From assembly GCF_009792895.1 (NCBI RefSeq), contig NZ_WSSC01000005.1, forward strand, positions 248,001 to 312,000: a DNA stretch of 64,000 nucleotides. The letters are read 5' to 3'. Origin of the DNA: Pigmentibacter ruber. Its GTDB lineage: Bacteria; Bdellovibrionota_B; Oligoflexia; Silvanigrellales; Silvanigrellaceae. This document shows positions 44,665-54,422 of the stretch, one piece after another (within the stretch, counting starts at the first letter, position 1; every line of letters starts with the position of its first letter). The notes beneath the pieces are model-generated. The model was not told the DNA's origin and searched no databases. It saw only the letters and a program-made list of their open reading frames with translations. The position numbers and the translations under genes were made by a program.

Positions 44665-44719
44665 ATAAACCCACTTTATTAAAAATCAGTTTAGCACTTT
44701 TAGATTGACTTCATCTTTT

Positions 44720-46378
44720 TTACTTTTTTGAAGTCTCTTTGGCAAGTCTTGCCAAAATAGCTAGTGCTCTTGTTACCGGGTTATTTCCCAAATCATGTTC
44801 TATGTTTGGATTTAGAATGATCTCTTTCCATAAGGCAAATTCTGAAGAAATCTCATGTTGTTGAAAAGAACTTGAGATTTGTGCTTGGAATCGTGCCTCT
44901 GCATTTGCATATTGCATTGCTTCTGTTCTCGTTAACCGCGATAAAAGATGCAACGCATATAGAGATTCGGTACGGCTAGCAAAAAAAGGAGATTTTTTTC
45001 GCATGGAACGTGCTAAAAATTCAACATAGTCATAATGGGGCTTTTGTGGGGTAAAATTTTCATTCAGGGTTTCTCTATAAACTTTTTCAAGCAACGAAAA
45101 TGAAAACTCCTGAAGCCATAGAGCGGGTGCAATTTGAAATATTGTGGCGCAATAATTGCTTCCTCCATCTATAACCCAAAGGGGAGGTTCACGCAGGCTG
45201 GCATCCCAGGTATGTGCAGCGAGAGATCTAATCCAACGCCAATGGGAGCGCTTAAAGAAACGGCACTCTTCATTTTGCAAAGGCATTTCTACAGCCCAGT
45301 TGGCAATATATTTTGAGACATAGTTATTATCTTTTTCGGCAAATTTAACCAAAATAGGAAATAGATGTTGAGTTAATAATTGTGCTTTTTCTAGCAAATT
45401 TATTTCAGAATCACTATTTTTTTGGAAAGGGTGAGTTGCTATAAAAGAATAATCTTTTTGAATTGAACGAATTAAACCGCGAATAATTTGAATTTGAGTT
45501 CCACTCTCTTCTGCTGCAAACTTTAAAGATTTTTTATATAATTCTTCTAGCTCTTCATTCAACACAGATTCCATTAAGGCTTTTTCAAAAATCCATTCAA
45601 TGATAAAACCAATTTTAAATTCTGATGCTTTATTTAGTTTAAAAAGATCTAACACAGTTTTTAAGTGTTTGATTCTACCCGATGTGCCATTCGGTGCAGG
45701 ATTTGTTTTATAATAATTAGTGGTATTTCTAAGCAAATGATCGTCTGAAGATTTTAAAATGATATTAACCATTTCTAATGGCTCAGGTCGTACAGTTGCT
45801 AAACTTGTTTCATGTGTATAATCATTAGGTGACATTAGCATAAATCTAAGTTGTTGAAAACAAGGTGAGTTTCTCATTAATTTAGCTAATGTAGGATTGG
45901 TTGTTTTAATAAGAATAGTTAAATTTGCTTTGTCATCAGAATTAACTTCTTTTCTTTCATGGAAAAAAGATAATACTTTTTCTGAAATGCGTTCAATAAG
46001 TTGATCTACTTTTATCTCACTTAACATTTCATTTTGGATATTTTTTTGTAAATAGCGAAGTAAAACTCTTAAAGAGCCTGTAGCAGCTTTAAAAGATAAA
46101 AAATATGGAAATTCTGGATGGGTCGCTAGAAAAAAGACGAGATCACTACAGTCTTCAGTAGAATTAGCTTGTGTGACTGCTTCTAAAATGCCATTACATG
46201 TAGCAGTATTTAAGCTGTGAGAAGGGACATGGGACTCAAATATTTGAGCACGCAAAACATCAGCAATGGTCTGTGGTGAGATCTTTCTCTCTACAAACCC
46301 CATTAACATATGAGAAACAATTCCATCAGTGGACTGTTGTTCTGCACTCATTTTAAAATCATTGCGCAGATTCTTCAT
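44720..46378 (-). CDS. Large helical cytoplasmic protein of unknown function
   Basis: 552 residues with GGAG 11 bases before the ATG at 46378; an in-frame ATG at 46351 is an alternative. There is no signal peptide, no membrane segment and no motif I recognise. Predicted content is almost all helix with alternating hydrophobic heptads, such as LFPILVKFAEKDNNYVSKYIANWAVEM, suggesting a helical-repeat scaffold. A short WVIDGG strand sits in the last third. It diverges from pyrG and precedes asnB by 55 bases, so it is probably cotranscribed with asnB. Confidence 0.7.
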   Translation of the reverse strand: MKNLRNDFKMSAEQQSTDGIVSHMLMGFVERKISPQTIADVLRAQIFESHVPSHSLNTATCNGILEAVTQANSTEDCSDLVFFLATHPEFPYFLSFKAATGSLRVLLRYLQKNIQNEMLSEIKVDQLIERISEKVLSFFHERKEVNSDDKANLTILIKTTNPTLAKLMRNSPCFQQLRFMLMSPNDYTHETSLATVRPEPLEMVNIILKSSDDHLLRNTTNYYKTNPAPNGTSGRIKHLKTVLDLFKLNKASEFKIGFIIEWIFEKALMESVLNEELEELYKKSLKFAAEESGTQIQIIRGLIRSIQKDYSFIATHPFQKNSDSEINLLEKAQLLTQHLFPILVKFAEKDNNYVSKYIANWAVEMPLQNEECRFFKRSHWRWIRSLAAHTWDASLREPPLWVIDGGSNYCATIFQIAPALWLQEFSFSLLEKVYRETLNENFTPQKPHYDYVEFLARSMRKKSPFFASRTESLYALHLLSRLTRTEAMQYANAEARFQAQISSSFQQHEISSEFALWKEIILNPNIEHDLGNNPVTRALAILARLAKETSKK

Positions 46379-46459
46379 TGTTATCTTGACTCCTGACCAT
46401 AAGTTAGTGTTACCCTGTGTTCCCGTGTCGAAACAAGATTGTCGAACGGAGTAAGTCTA

Positions 46460-48115
46460 ATGCAATATCACGATAGTAAGACCCATAAGCGGTTCTCTCA
46501 ACACCCTGTTAAATATATATTCGTTACCGGTGGAGTCGTCTCCAGTATTGGTAAAGGCCTAGCTGCTGCCAGCATAGGAGCATTACTTGAGACACGTGGT
46601 TTACGTGTCTCAATGACTAAAATGGACCCTTACATCAATGTTGATCCTGGTACCATGTCCCCTTTCCAGCATGGTGAGGTCTTTGTAACGGATGATGGAG
46701 CCGAAACAGATCTTGACTTAGGACATTATCAAAGATTTACAAAAGCAAATCTAGCAAAACGAAATAGCTTCACTTCTGGCCAAGTCTACGACACAGTTAT
46801 CAATAAAGAACGACGTGGAGACTATCTGGGTGGTACAGTACAGGTGATTCCTCACATAACTGATCAGATAAAAGCCAACATCATTACTGCGTCCGAAGGA
46901 GCAGATGTTTCTATCGTAGAGATTGGTGGCACCATTGGTGATATTGAAAGCCTACCATTCCTTGAAGCAATTCGCCAGTTTAGAAATGATGTAGGAAAAG
47001 AAAATTCTATTTTTATCCATGTAACTTTAGTTCCTTACATAAGAGCTGCTGGAGAATTAAAAACAAAACCAACCCAACATTCCGTGAAAGAATTGCGTTC
47101 TATTGGAATTCAACCTGATATTTTAATCTGTCGTGCAGATCAACCTATGGCGCCAGATGTACGAATGAAAATATCAACATTTTGTAATTTACCAAAAGAA
47201 AGTGTGTTTGAAGCACTTGATGCTGATAGTATTTATAAAATGCCAATTATTTATCATGAACAACGCATGGACGCGCGAATTGTTGAGTTGTTAGGAATTT
47301 GGACTGCTCAACCTAATTTAGATGAGTGGAACAGAATTATTGAATGTATTGAACGACCAAAACATCATTTGAAAATTGCTGTAGTTGGTAAGTATATGGG
47401 TACACGGGACTCATATAAATCAGTATATGAAGCCTTAACCCATGCTGGTATAGCAAATGAATCCTCGGTTAAAATAGTTGGAATTGACTCTGAACAATTA
47501 AACTCTACAAATACTCACGAAATGCTTTCAGAGTTCCATGCTATTTTGGTTCCCGGTGGATTTGGGGATAGAGGAGTGCAAGGAAAAATGCTTGCAATAC
47601 AATTCGCCAGAGAAAATAATATTCCATTTTTCGGAATCTGTTTAGGTATGCAACTTGCATGCATTGAATTTGCAAGAAATGCATTAAAAATTCCTGAAGC
47701 AACTTCTGAAGAATTTGATGTCAATGCAAAAAATAAAATCATTCATTTAATGGAAAGCCAACAGGGAGTTGGACAAAAAGGCGGTAGTATGCGTTTAGGT
47801 GCTTATGACTGCTTAGTAAAGAGAAATACCAAAGCATTTGATGCTTATCATTTTGATAAAGTAAGTGAAAGACACAGGCACAGGTATGAATTTAATTTAG
47901 ATTTTAAAAAACGTTTTGAAGAGGCAGGTTTTATTGTTTCAGGAGAAAGTCCTGATGGTACTTTAGTGGAAATGATGGAATTGGAAAATCACATTTGGTT
48001 TTTAGCTTGCCAAGCACATCCAGAATTGAAAAGTAGACCAATAGCTCCGCATCCTTTATTTAGAGATTTTATTGCCGCTGCCTTATCCTATTCAAAACTT
48101 AAAAAAGAGGTATAA
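46460..48115 (+). CDS. pyrG: CTP synthase
   Basis: 551 residues from the ATG at 46460 (GGAG 8 bases upstream; a TTG at 46439 is less likely). The synthase domain starts KYIFVTGGVVSSIGKG and has MTKMDPYINVDPGTMSPFQHGEVFVTDDGAETDLDLGHY. The glutaminase domain has nucleophile Cys in FFGICLGMQLACIE and the His-Glu pair in AHPELKSRP. It converts UTP to CTP with Gln-derived ammonia. Length and motifs are fully typical. hemL starts 4 bases after its stop. Confidence 0.97.
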   Translation: MQYHDSKTHKRFSQHPVKYIFVTGGVVSSIGKGLAAASIGALLETRGLRVSMTKMDPYINVDPGTMSPFQHGEVFVTDDGAETDLDLGHYQRFTKANLAKRNSFTSGQVYDTVINKERRGDYLGGTVQVIPHITDQIKANIITASEGADVSIVEIGGTIGDIESLPFLEAIRQFRNDVGKENSIFIHVTLVPYIRAAGELKTKPTQHSVKELRSIGIQPDILICRADQPMAPDVRMKISTFCNLPKESVFEALDADSIYKMPIIYHEQRMDARIVELLGIWTAQPNLDEWNRIIECIERPKHHLKIAVVGKYMGTRDSYKSVYEALTHAGIANESSVKIVGIDSEQLNSTNTHEMLSEFHAILVPGGFGDRGVQGKMLAIQFARENNIPFFGICLGMQLACIEFARNALKIPEATSEEFDVNAKNKIIHLMESQQGVGQKGGSMRLGAYDCLVKRNTKAFDAYHFDKVSERHRHRYEFNLDFKKRFEEAGFIVSGESPDGTLVEMMELENHIWFLACQAHPELKSRPIAPHPLFRDFIAAALSYSKLKKEV

Positions 48116-48119
48116 ACCA

Positions 48120-49430
48120 ATGAAAAATCAACAGCAACTTGAAAAGTCAAAAGATGTGATGGAAAGAAGCCGGAAGGTATTTCCTGGTGGAGTGAATTCG
48201 CCGGTGAGATCTTTTCGCTCTGTTGGAGGGACTCCAATAGTTTTTTCGCACGGTAAAGGTAAATACCTTTTTGATGTTGATGGTAATCGTTATGTTGATT
48301 TTTGTTCATCATGGGGACCTCTCATTTTAGGTTATTCTCATCCAAAAGTTGTTGAAGCTTTAAAGTTTCAAATTGAACAGGCAGTTACGTTTGGTGCTCC
48401 TTCTTTGCTTGAAGTTGAGCTCGCCGAGAAAATTCAATCTTGGGTGAATGGCATTGAAATGATGCGTTTCGTTAGCAGTGGTACAGAAGCAACAATGAGT
48501 GCTGTAAGAGCTGCGAGAGCTTTTACTGGACGAAATAAGTTTGTCAAATTTGAAGGTTGTTACCATGGGCACGCGGATCAGTTTTTAGTGAAAGCGGGTA
48601 GTGGGCTTGCAACATTGGGTAACACAAGTTCTGCTGGTGTTCCTTTAGGAACTACTCAAGATACATTAACAGCTATTTATAATAGTATTGAAAGTATTGA
48701 TGAGGTTTTTGCTAAATATGGATCTGACATTGCTGCAGTTATTATTGAACCTATTGCAGCTAATATGGGATTAGTGTTACCTAAACAAGGTTACTTAGAA
48801 TATTTGAGGGAAATTACCACAAAAAATGGAACTATACTTATTTTTGATGAGGTAATGACTGGCTTTCGTATAGCAAAAGGGGGAAGCGCAGAATATTTTA
48901 ATGTAACTCCTGATCTCTGGACTTTTGGAAAAATAATTGGTGGTGGATTACCTGCGGCAGCATATGGTGGAAAAAAAGAAATTATGCAGGTTGTTTCACC
49001 TCTAGGTCATGCTTACCAAGCAGGAACTCTTTCAGGCAATCCTTTAGCTATGATTGCTGGGTATCATACTCTTTGTGAATTAGAGAAAGAAAATGCATTT
49101 GATAAGCTAGAGCAGCTAGGTAAATATTTAGATCAAGTGGTTCATAATAAGCTAATTAATTATATTGAAAAAGCAAAAGTTTGTTACGTAAGAAGTGGTT
49201 CGTTTTTTTGTTTCTTTTTTGGAACAAATAAAGCTCCGCAGAATTTTTCAGATGTAGAGCAAACAAATATGAATATGTTTAATAAAGTTTACCATAAATT
49301 ACTAGAAAATGGTATTTACTTAGGACCAAGTGGTTATGAAGTTGGCTTTTTAAGTTTAGCAATCGAGCATTGTGATCTTGATAAATTAGTTGCTGTAATT
49401 CATAATGAGTTAGCAATAGAAGAAATTTGA
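48120..49430 (+). CDS. hemL: Glutamate-1-semialdehyde 2,1-aminomutase
   Basis: 436 residues from the ATG at 48120 with AGAGG upstream; longer frames overlap pyrG. It has the pyridoxal-phosphate pattern VPGGVNSPVRSF, SSGTEATMSAVRAARAFTGR, FEGCYHGH, IFDEVMTGFR and the Schiff-base Lys in FGKIIGGGLPAAAYGG. It makes 5-aminolevulinate for haem from glutamate semialdehyde, so this organism uses the C5 route. It is probably cotranscribed with pyrG. Confidence 0.97.
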   Translation: MKNQQQLEKSKDVMERSRKVFPGGVNSPVRSFRSVGGTPIVFSHGKGKYLFDVDGNRYVDFCSSWGPLILGYSHPKVVEALKFQIEQAVTFGAPSLLEVELAEKIQSWVNGIEMMRFVSSGTEATMSAVRAARAFTGRNKFVKFEGCYHGHADQFLVKAGSGLATLGNTSSAGVPLGTTQDTLTAIYNSIESIDEVFAKYGSDIAAVIIEPIAANMGLVLPKQGYLEYLREITTKNGTILIFDEVMTGFRIAKGGSAEYFNVTPDLWTFGKIIGGGLPAAAYGGKKEIMQVVSPLGHAYQAGTLSGNPLAMIAGYHTLCELEKENAFDKLEQLGKYLDQVVHNKLINYIEKAKVCYVRSGSFFCFFFGTNKAPQNFSDVEQTNMNMFNKVYHKLLENGIYLGPSGYEVGFLSLAIEHCDLDKLVAVIHNELAIEEI

Positions 49431-49456
49431 TTTAAAAAATTTAGGGATAAATAACT

Positions 49457-50323
49457 ATGTTTCCTAAAGAACTGTTATTGGCAGTTATATGCAGTGCTTC
49501 ATTATCACTTTGGATATTTAATAAAAAAGAGATTGCTATTATTATAGCGATCTCTTTTTCTTTTTTCACATTTTTCTTAGGGTTTGTATCTTATCCTTCT
49601 TTACTATTAATAGTTCTCTTTTCACTAGGCTGTTATTACTATAAAAATACGAAAAATGTTTTCTATAGATTCCCTTTAAGTATATTGATCCTAATATTTT
49701 CATTATTACCTTTCACAACTCTTTTGCAATCTTCGCAACAAGTACCTATTTTTAGTGGTGAGAGGTTTAGTTCAATTTCTGCTCCATTTTGGATGGGTAT
49801 TAATATTGAAAAAGGCGTTTGCGGAATTATTTTAGCAGCTTTTCTACTGAATATTTCAAGAAGTTTTTCTAATTGGATAAAAATTTTTAAGGAATTTATT
49901 CCTGTTTATATTATTTTGACTGTTGTTTTATTATTGCCAGCATATTTAACTAATTTTATTAAATATGATTTTAAATTACCAGAAAATATGTATTTGTTTA
50001 TTGCAAATAACTTATTATTAACTTGTGTTGCAGAAGAAGTTATATTTAGAGGATTTTTACAAAAAAATTTAAACAATATATTTGCAAAAAATTTTAAAAT
50101 GTCTAAAGCTGCTCCATTGTTATCTTTGCTTTTGACAGCAATTTTATTTGGTTTATTTCACTATAAAAGTGGTATTCTGATGATTGTTTTTGCTTTCTTA
50201 GCTGGGATAGGTTACGGTTATGCATTTCAAAAGTCAGAAAAAATTGAATCAGCAATTTTGGTACATTTTGGAGTAAATATAACACATTTTATATTTTTTA
50301 CTTACCCATTTTATAAAGCTTAG
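49457..50323 (+). CDS. CPBP-family intramembrane metalloprotease
   Basis: 288 residues with about seven membrane segments. The EExxxR motif is AEEVIFRGFLQ (about 192–202), with later His in LFGLFHYKSG and HFGVNITHF completing the putative active site of the CAAX-prenyl-protease-like/bacteriocin-processing (CPBP) family. In bacteria the substrates are usually unknown. AGGG precedes the start. Codons about 23–36 contain a terminator-like hairpin and T-run, which is odd inside a gene. It may share a transcript with hemL and dtd. Confidence 0.88.
   Translation: MFPKELLLAVICSASLSLWIFNKKEIAIIIAISFSFFTFFLGFVSYPSLLLIVLFSLGCYYYKNTKNVFYRFPLSILILIFSLLPFTTLLQSSQQVPIFSGERFSSISAPFWMGINIEKGVCGIILAAFLLNISRSFSNWIKIFKEFIPVYIILTVVLLLPAYLTNFIKYDFKLPENMYLFIANNLLLTCVAEEVIFRGFLQKNLNNIFAKNFKMSKAAPLLSLLLTAILFGLFHYKSGILMIVFAFLAGIGYGYAFQKSEKIESAILVHFGVNITHFIFFTYPFYKA
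49524..49566 (+). terminator. Terminator-like hairpin inside the CPBP gene
   Basis: A 12-bp stem (49528–49539 with 49544–49555, one G·T pair) with a 4-base loop is preceded by A residues and followed by a T-rich run to 49566. It is the best intrinsic-terminator shape near the end of hemL, 95 bases past that stop, yet it lies within the next open frame. Confidence 0.5.
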
Positions 50324-50335
50324 TGAAGGATATAC

Positions 50336-50863
50336 ATGTCTGAAAATTTAATATTAAGAGCTATTGTACAGCGGGCTAAAAATGCCGAAGTAACTATCGA
50401 AAAAAAATCACAAGGATTTATGGAAAACGGATTACTGGTTTTGCTTGGGATTGGTTTTAAAGAAACAGCAGAAACTATTCCAGAAGAAGCTGTTATATCT
50501 ATTGTGGAAAAATACTATCCTGCAATTGAAAAACTCTTAGATAAAATTATTAATTTGCGAATTTTTGAAGACGAACATGGCAAAATGAATTTATCAATTT
50601 TAGATACAAAAGGAAGTCTTTATATAGTCAGTCAATTTACTTTATTTGGTGATTGTCGTAAAGGCAACAGACCAAGTTTTACTTTATCTGCTAAACCTAG
50701 TATAGCCGAACCTATGTATCAAAAGTTTGTTGATTTAGCGAAAAAAAAATTAGAGGCAAAAAAAGTACTAACTGGTGTATTTGCTGCAAATATGCAAGTA
50801 TCTTTTTGCAATGATGGACCTGTTACTTTGATAATAGAATCTACATTAAAGGGGATTATGTGA
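50336..50863 (+). CDS. dtd: D-aminoacyl-tRNA deacylase
   Basis: 175 residues. It has SQFTLFGDCRKGNRPSF and the cross-subunit Gly-Pro motif NDGPVT, both diagnostic of DTD, which removes D-amino acids (and glycine) from tRNA. It is slightly longer than the usual 145–150 because of an insert at about 45–70. Its stop overlaps the GTG of the kinase gene. Confidence 0.95.
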   Translation: MSENLILRAIVQRAKNAEVTIEKKSQGFMENGLLVLLGIGFKETAETIPEEAVISIVEKYYPAIEKLLDKIINLRIFEDEHGKMNLSILDTKGSLYIVSQFTLFGDCRKGNRPSFTLSAKPSIAEPMYQKFVDLAKKKLEAKKVLTGVFAANMQVSFCNDGPVTLIIESTLKGIM

Positions 50864-52311
50864 GTTTTGATTCACATTTTACGAAAGTTAAAGCAAATTT
50901 AAGACCGCTTTTATCTGTTTTTTATCCAAGTACAGTAAAGCAAAGAATTTTTTTAGGAATCATAGTTGGAACATTTCTAGGTATTGTTCTTTATCGCTTT
51001 CTTCCAGTCATTTTTGTAATTCCAATTTATTTGTTATATTGTTACTTTATTTTATATATTCTAGTTGATAAACCAACACATTCTTTATTGCAATTAACAA
51101 GGCACGGTGGGTTCGATGCGGGAATAGACAGTTTACCAATTGATGGTAATGATGAATTTTCTCGTATCGCAAGAGCGGTTCAAGATATGGCAAAACGAAT
51201 GCGAGGGAGTATTTTAGAAGCCAGGGAACAAACCTCAAGGCTAGATGAAATTTTTGCTGCTATTGGTGAAGGCGTTGTTATTGTCAACCATGAAGGAAAA
51301 ATACTAAAAGTTAATAATACGGTCAGAAGATGGATTGGATGGTATACAGATGTCTCTGAAAGAGATGTGCTTGAAGTTTTAAGAAGTGTTGAATTATCAG
51401 CTATGATTCAGAAAATGATTCTTGAAATTAAAAGTAACAATATGATTCAGGCGCAAATCATTGAATCTCTCCATTTAGATGGACCTGAAATAAGAAGGGT
51501 TAGAGCCAAAATTGTTGTTTTATATTCAGAGCAAAATATACCTGTTTTTATGATTTTTTTATTTGATTTAACTGACATACAAAAGGGAGAAGAATTAAGA
51601 AGGGAATTTTTTGCTAATGTAAGCCATGAATTAAAAACTCCCATTTCAGCTATTCGAGGATATGCTGAAATTATTCAAGATTTACCAGAATTTATTAACC
51701 ATGAAATGGCACAAAATTTTTTATCTGTTATTGTCAGAAACTCTTTAAATTTAACAAAATTAATAGATGAAATGTTAATTGTTACAGGATTAGAATCGGG
51801 GTCGCTTACTTTAGATATTAAATCTTATGATATACATGCAGGAATAAAAAGAGTTGTAGAAAATATTTTACCAAAAGCCAAACAAGCTGAAGTAGAAATA
51901 CTTTCTGATGTTGATCCAGATATTGATAATATCTATGTTGATGCACAACGCTTTGATTCAGTGCTAGTTAATTTAGTGGATAATGCTGTTAAATATAATA
52001 GACCTGGCGGATTTGTAAAAATAAGTGTGCGGAAAAATGAAACACATCATATTATTTTTTTAGAAGATACAGGCATTGGAATACCAAATCATTCCAGAAT
52101 TCGTGCATTTGAGCGTTTCTATAGAGTAGATAAATCACATAATAGATTAGGTGGCGGCTCTGGCTTAGGACTTGCAATAGTAAAACATGTGGTTCAAGCA
52201 CACGGAGGTTCTATTTCTTTGCGGAGTGAAGTTGGGGTAGGGAGTGTTTTTACAATTATGTTACCTAAAAATCCGAGTAAAAAGAAAATTGACTTACTTA
52301 CATCTCTTTGA
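50860..52311 (+). CDS. Sensor histidine kinase (PhoR-like), orphan
   Basis: 483 residues, starting at a GTG that overlaps the dtd stop. Two membrane segments (about 27–43 and 46–67) are followed by a HAMP-like linker, a PAS-like domain (about 125–235; IFAAIGEGVVIVNHEGKIL), a HisKA domain with His256 in NVSHELKTP, and an ATPase domain with NLVDNAVKYN, EDTGIGIP, FERFYR and GGGSGLGLAI. All kinase motifs are intact. The layout matches PhoR-type kinases with almost no periplasmic sensor. No response-regulator gene is adjacent, so its partner is elsewhere. Confidence 0.92.
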   Translation: MSFDSHFTKVKANLRPLLSVFYPSTVKQRIFLGIIVGTFLGIVLYRFLPVIFVIPIYLLYCYFILYILVDKPTHSLLQLTRHGGFDAGIDSLPIDGNDEFSRIARAVQDMAKRMRGSILEAREQTSRLDEIFAAIGEGVVIVNHEGKILKVNNTVRRWIGWYTDVSERDVLEVLRSVELSAMIQKMILEIKSNNMIQAQIIESLHLDGPEIRRVRAKIVVLYSEQNIPVFMIFLFDLTDIQKGEELRREFFANVSHELKTPISAIRGYAEIIQDLPEFINHEMAQNFLSVIVRNSLNLTKLIDEMLIVTGLESGSLTLDIKSYDIHAGIKRVVENILPKAKQAEVEILSDVDPDIDNIYVDAQRFDSVLVNLVDNAVKYNRPGGFVKISVRKNETHHIIFLEDTGIGIPNHSRIRAFERFYRVDKSHNRLGGGSGLGLAIVKHVVQAHGGSISLRSEVGVGSVFTIMLPKNPSKKKIDLLTSL

Positions 52312-52368
52312 TAACATAAAGAAATAATTGATATATCTTCTTGTTGTGGCAATCTAAGGAAAATCCTC

Positions 52369-53220
52369 ATGCCAAAAAATGAAAATACTGAAAAAATAGA
52401 ATTTAATAGACGTGATTTCTTAATCAAATCTCTTGCAATATCTGGATATGCATTGGCCGTATATCCTTTGGCTTATTCTGCAATTCAAACAGATCAAGAT
52501 GGTATCGAAGTTGCAGATGTTAAAATTCCTGTCGGGAAAATTAAAATTCCCGCCTATCAGGCTTTTCCAAAAGGAAATAAAGTTTATCCTGTTCTCATTA
52601 TTTGTCATGAAATTTTTGGGGTTCATGAATACATAAAAGATCTTTGCAGAAGATTTGCTAAATTGGGATTTTATACAATAGCACCGTATTTGTATTTTAG
52701 GCAGGGAGAAGTTAATAATATTAAAGAAATTCCTGATATAATATCTAAAGTGGTCTCAAAAGTAACAAATAAACAAGTTAATACAGATTTAGATGCAACT
52801 ATAAAATTTCTAAAAGAAAGTAAAAAAATTGATGTAAATAAAATGTATATAACTGGCTTTTGCTGGGGAGGAAAAGCAACTTGGCTTTATGCAGCACATA
52901 ACTCTGAACTAAAAGCTGCGATTGCTTGGTATGGTCCTTTGCTAACAAATGAAAAAACAAAAGATGAATTTCCAGTAGATATAGCAGAAAAATTAAAAGT
53001 TCCTGTATTAGGCTTATATGGAGGAAAAGATGCAAGAATTCTTCCTGAACATGTTGAAAAAATGAATAATGAATTAAAAAAAGGAAAAAGCAATTCAAAA
53101 ATAATTGTCTATCCAGATGCTGATCATGGTTTTTTTGCAGATTATAGACCATCATATAATCAAATGGCATCCGATGAAGCATTACGTGAAATGTTAAAAT
53201 GGATTAAAGATCATTCATAA
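52369..53220 (+). CDS. Dienelactone-hydrolase-family protein with Tat-type leader
   Basis: 283 residues. The N-terminus has NRRDFLIKS followed by a weakly hydrophobic segment ending near AYSA, which is a twin-arginine export signal. The hydrolase domain has the nucleophile Cys in GFCWGGKA, the Asp in YGGKDARI and the His in DADHGF, the Cys-Asp-His triad of dienelactone hydrolases. It would act in the periplasm. The substrate is unknown. It is 23 bases upstream of the DsrE-like genes and may be cotranscribed. Confidence 0.88.
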   Translation: MPKNENTEKIEFNRRDFLIKSLAISGYALAVYPLAYSAIQTDQDGIEVADVKIPVGKIKIPAYQAFPKGNKVYPVLIICHEIFGVHEYIKDLCRRFAKLGFYTIAPYLYFRQGEVNNIKEIPDIISKVVSKVTNKQVNTDLDATIKFLKESKKIDVNKMYITGFCWGGKATWLYAAHNSELKAAIAWYGPLLTNEKTKDEFPVDIAEKLKVPVLGLYGGKDARILPEHVEKMNNELKKGKSNSKIIVYPDADHGFFADYRPSYNQMASDEALREMLKWIKDHS

Positions 53221-53243
53221 AAAATATTAAAGATAGGATAGCT

Positions 53244-53576
53244 ATGAATTCCTACTTACTTATAGAAACGCGCGATCATTTTGGATCATTAGGAGTAAAT
53301 CAGTCTTATCAATTGGCTGTTGATTTAAAAGATAAAAAAAATGATGTAAAACTATTTATTTTACAAAATGCTGTTTTTTCATTTCGAACAAATATTGCTA
53401 TTTATGAACCAATTGAAAATATTATAAAAAAAGATATTCCAATTTTTATTGATGAATTTTCTATAAAAGAAAGAGGGATAGATAGGAAAAAATTAAGAAA
53501 AGAAATTGTCGTTTCTTCAATAGATGTTATTTTGGATCATCTCGTTAATAAAAGTAAAGTTATTTGGCATTCATAA
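53244..53576 (+). CDS. DsrE-like protein 1 (no cysteine)
   Basis: 110 residues with GATAGGA upstream. It has the alternating beta-alpha pattern of the DsrE/F sulfur-relay fold: MNSYLLIETRD, a helix, VKLFILQNAVF, then a C-terminal STS-type strand ending KVIWHS. There is no Cys, so it cannot itself carry sulfur. It is the first of three consecutive DsrE-fold genes, as in dsrEFH and tusBCD. The family call is from fold pattern and context. Confidence 0.6.
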   Translation: MNSYLLIETRDHFGSLGVNQSYQLAVDLKDKKNDVKLFILQNAVFSFRTNIAIYEPIENIIKKDIPIFIDEFSIKERGIDRKKLRKEIVVSSIDVILDHLVNKSKVIWHS

Positions 53577-53594
53577 TTATACTAAGGATGTATT

Positions 53595-54008
53595 ATGAGT
53601 AATAATTCAGTACTAACTTTTGTGTTAATGGACCCACCATATGAAAATGCTCGATCAACAAGTGCTTTACGTCTAATACATCAAGCTGTTTCTAAAGGAA
53701 TTCATATTAATGTTTTTGCATATGAAGGAGCTGTTTCTTTAGCTTTTGAGAAACAATCAGCTCATGCAAATCCTATTCATAATCGTTCATTAGAAGAAGA
53801 AGATCATCCTACAACTAAACAATGGATTGCTTCTATTTTTGAAAAATCTAAAGAAACTGGAGCAAAAATTGATTGGGTCCAATGCGGTTTCTGTGTTGAT
53901 GAAAGAGGTGTTTTTGAATTTTCGCCAAATTTAAGACGCAATGGACCAGGTGAGCTTTTAAAATTTATAGAGAATTCAGATAATGTTCTTGTTATCCCAA
54001 CGCGATAA
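53595..54008 (+). CDS. DsrE/TusD-like protein 2 (cysteine pair)
   Basis: 137 residues. It starts SVLTFVLMDPPYENARSTSALRLIHQAV and IHINVFAYEGAV, a DsrE-type Rossmann-like pattern. The only cysteines of the three-gene set are here: Cys97 and Cys100 in WVQCGFCVDERG, where TusD and DsrE have their sulfur-carrying Cys. It is therefore the likely active subunit. The insert of His/Glu-rich sequence (about 57–75) is unusual. The third gene follows with almost no gap. Confidence 0.65.
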   Translation: MSNNSVLTFVLMDPPYENARSTSALRLIHQAVSKGIHINVFAYEGAVSLAFEKQSAHANPIHNRSLEEEDHPTTKQWIASIFEKSKETGAKIDWVQCGFCVDERGVFEFSPNLRRNGPGELLKFIENSDNVLVIPTR

Positions 54009-54022
54009 TGGAAGTATCATTT

Positions 54023-54406
54023 ATGAAAAAAATATTGCAAATTATTGAATCAGCATACAGAGGAACTATTGAAGAGCAAGATGATACTGTTATTTGGATT
54101 TCACATTTTTTAAAAGATGCAGGAAGTTCAATAGATCTTTTATTAAAAGGAAATGCCATAAGTTATTTACTTACTAAACAAGACTCTTCAGGTCTTGTTT
54201 TTGGTTTTAAAGTACAAACACAGCCAGCAAAAATATATGAAGATTTAATAAAAATTATGGAAAAAGGTGTTCTTATTTTTTATGTTTATGAAGATGCTAT
54301 AGAACGTGGTTTTGAAACTGAAGAAATGATATATGGTCCACAAGGAATAACTCGCGCAGATTTTCCAATTCTTTTTGAGAAGTATGATCACATTTTGCAC
54401 TGGTAA
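54023..54406 (+). CDS. DsrE-like protein 3 (no cysteine)
   Basis: 127 residues from the ATG at 54023 (GGAAG about 8 bases before); an in-frame ATG at 54008 overlaps the previous stop. The pattern MKKILQIIESAYRG, VIWISHFLKDAG, DLLLKGNAISYLL and GVLIFYVYEDAIERG fits the DsrE superfamily. It has no Cys. With the two previous genes it could form a heteromeric sulfur-transfer complex. Family assignment is moderate. Confidence 0.55.
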   Translation: MKKILQIIESAYRGTIEEQDDTVIWISHFLKDAGSSIDLLLKGNAISYLLTKQDSSGLVFGFKVQTQPAKIYEDLIKIMEKGVLIFYVYEDAIERGFETEEMIYGPQGITRADFPILFEKYDHILHW

Positions 54407-54422
54407 ATTGTAGGAAAAAATT

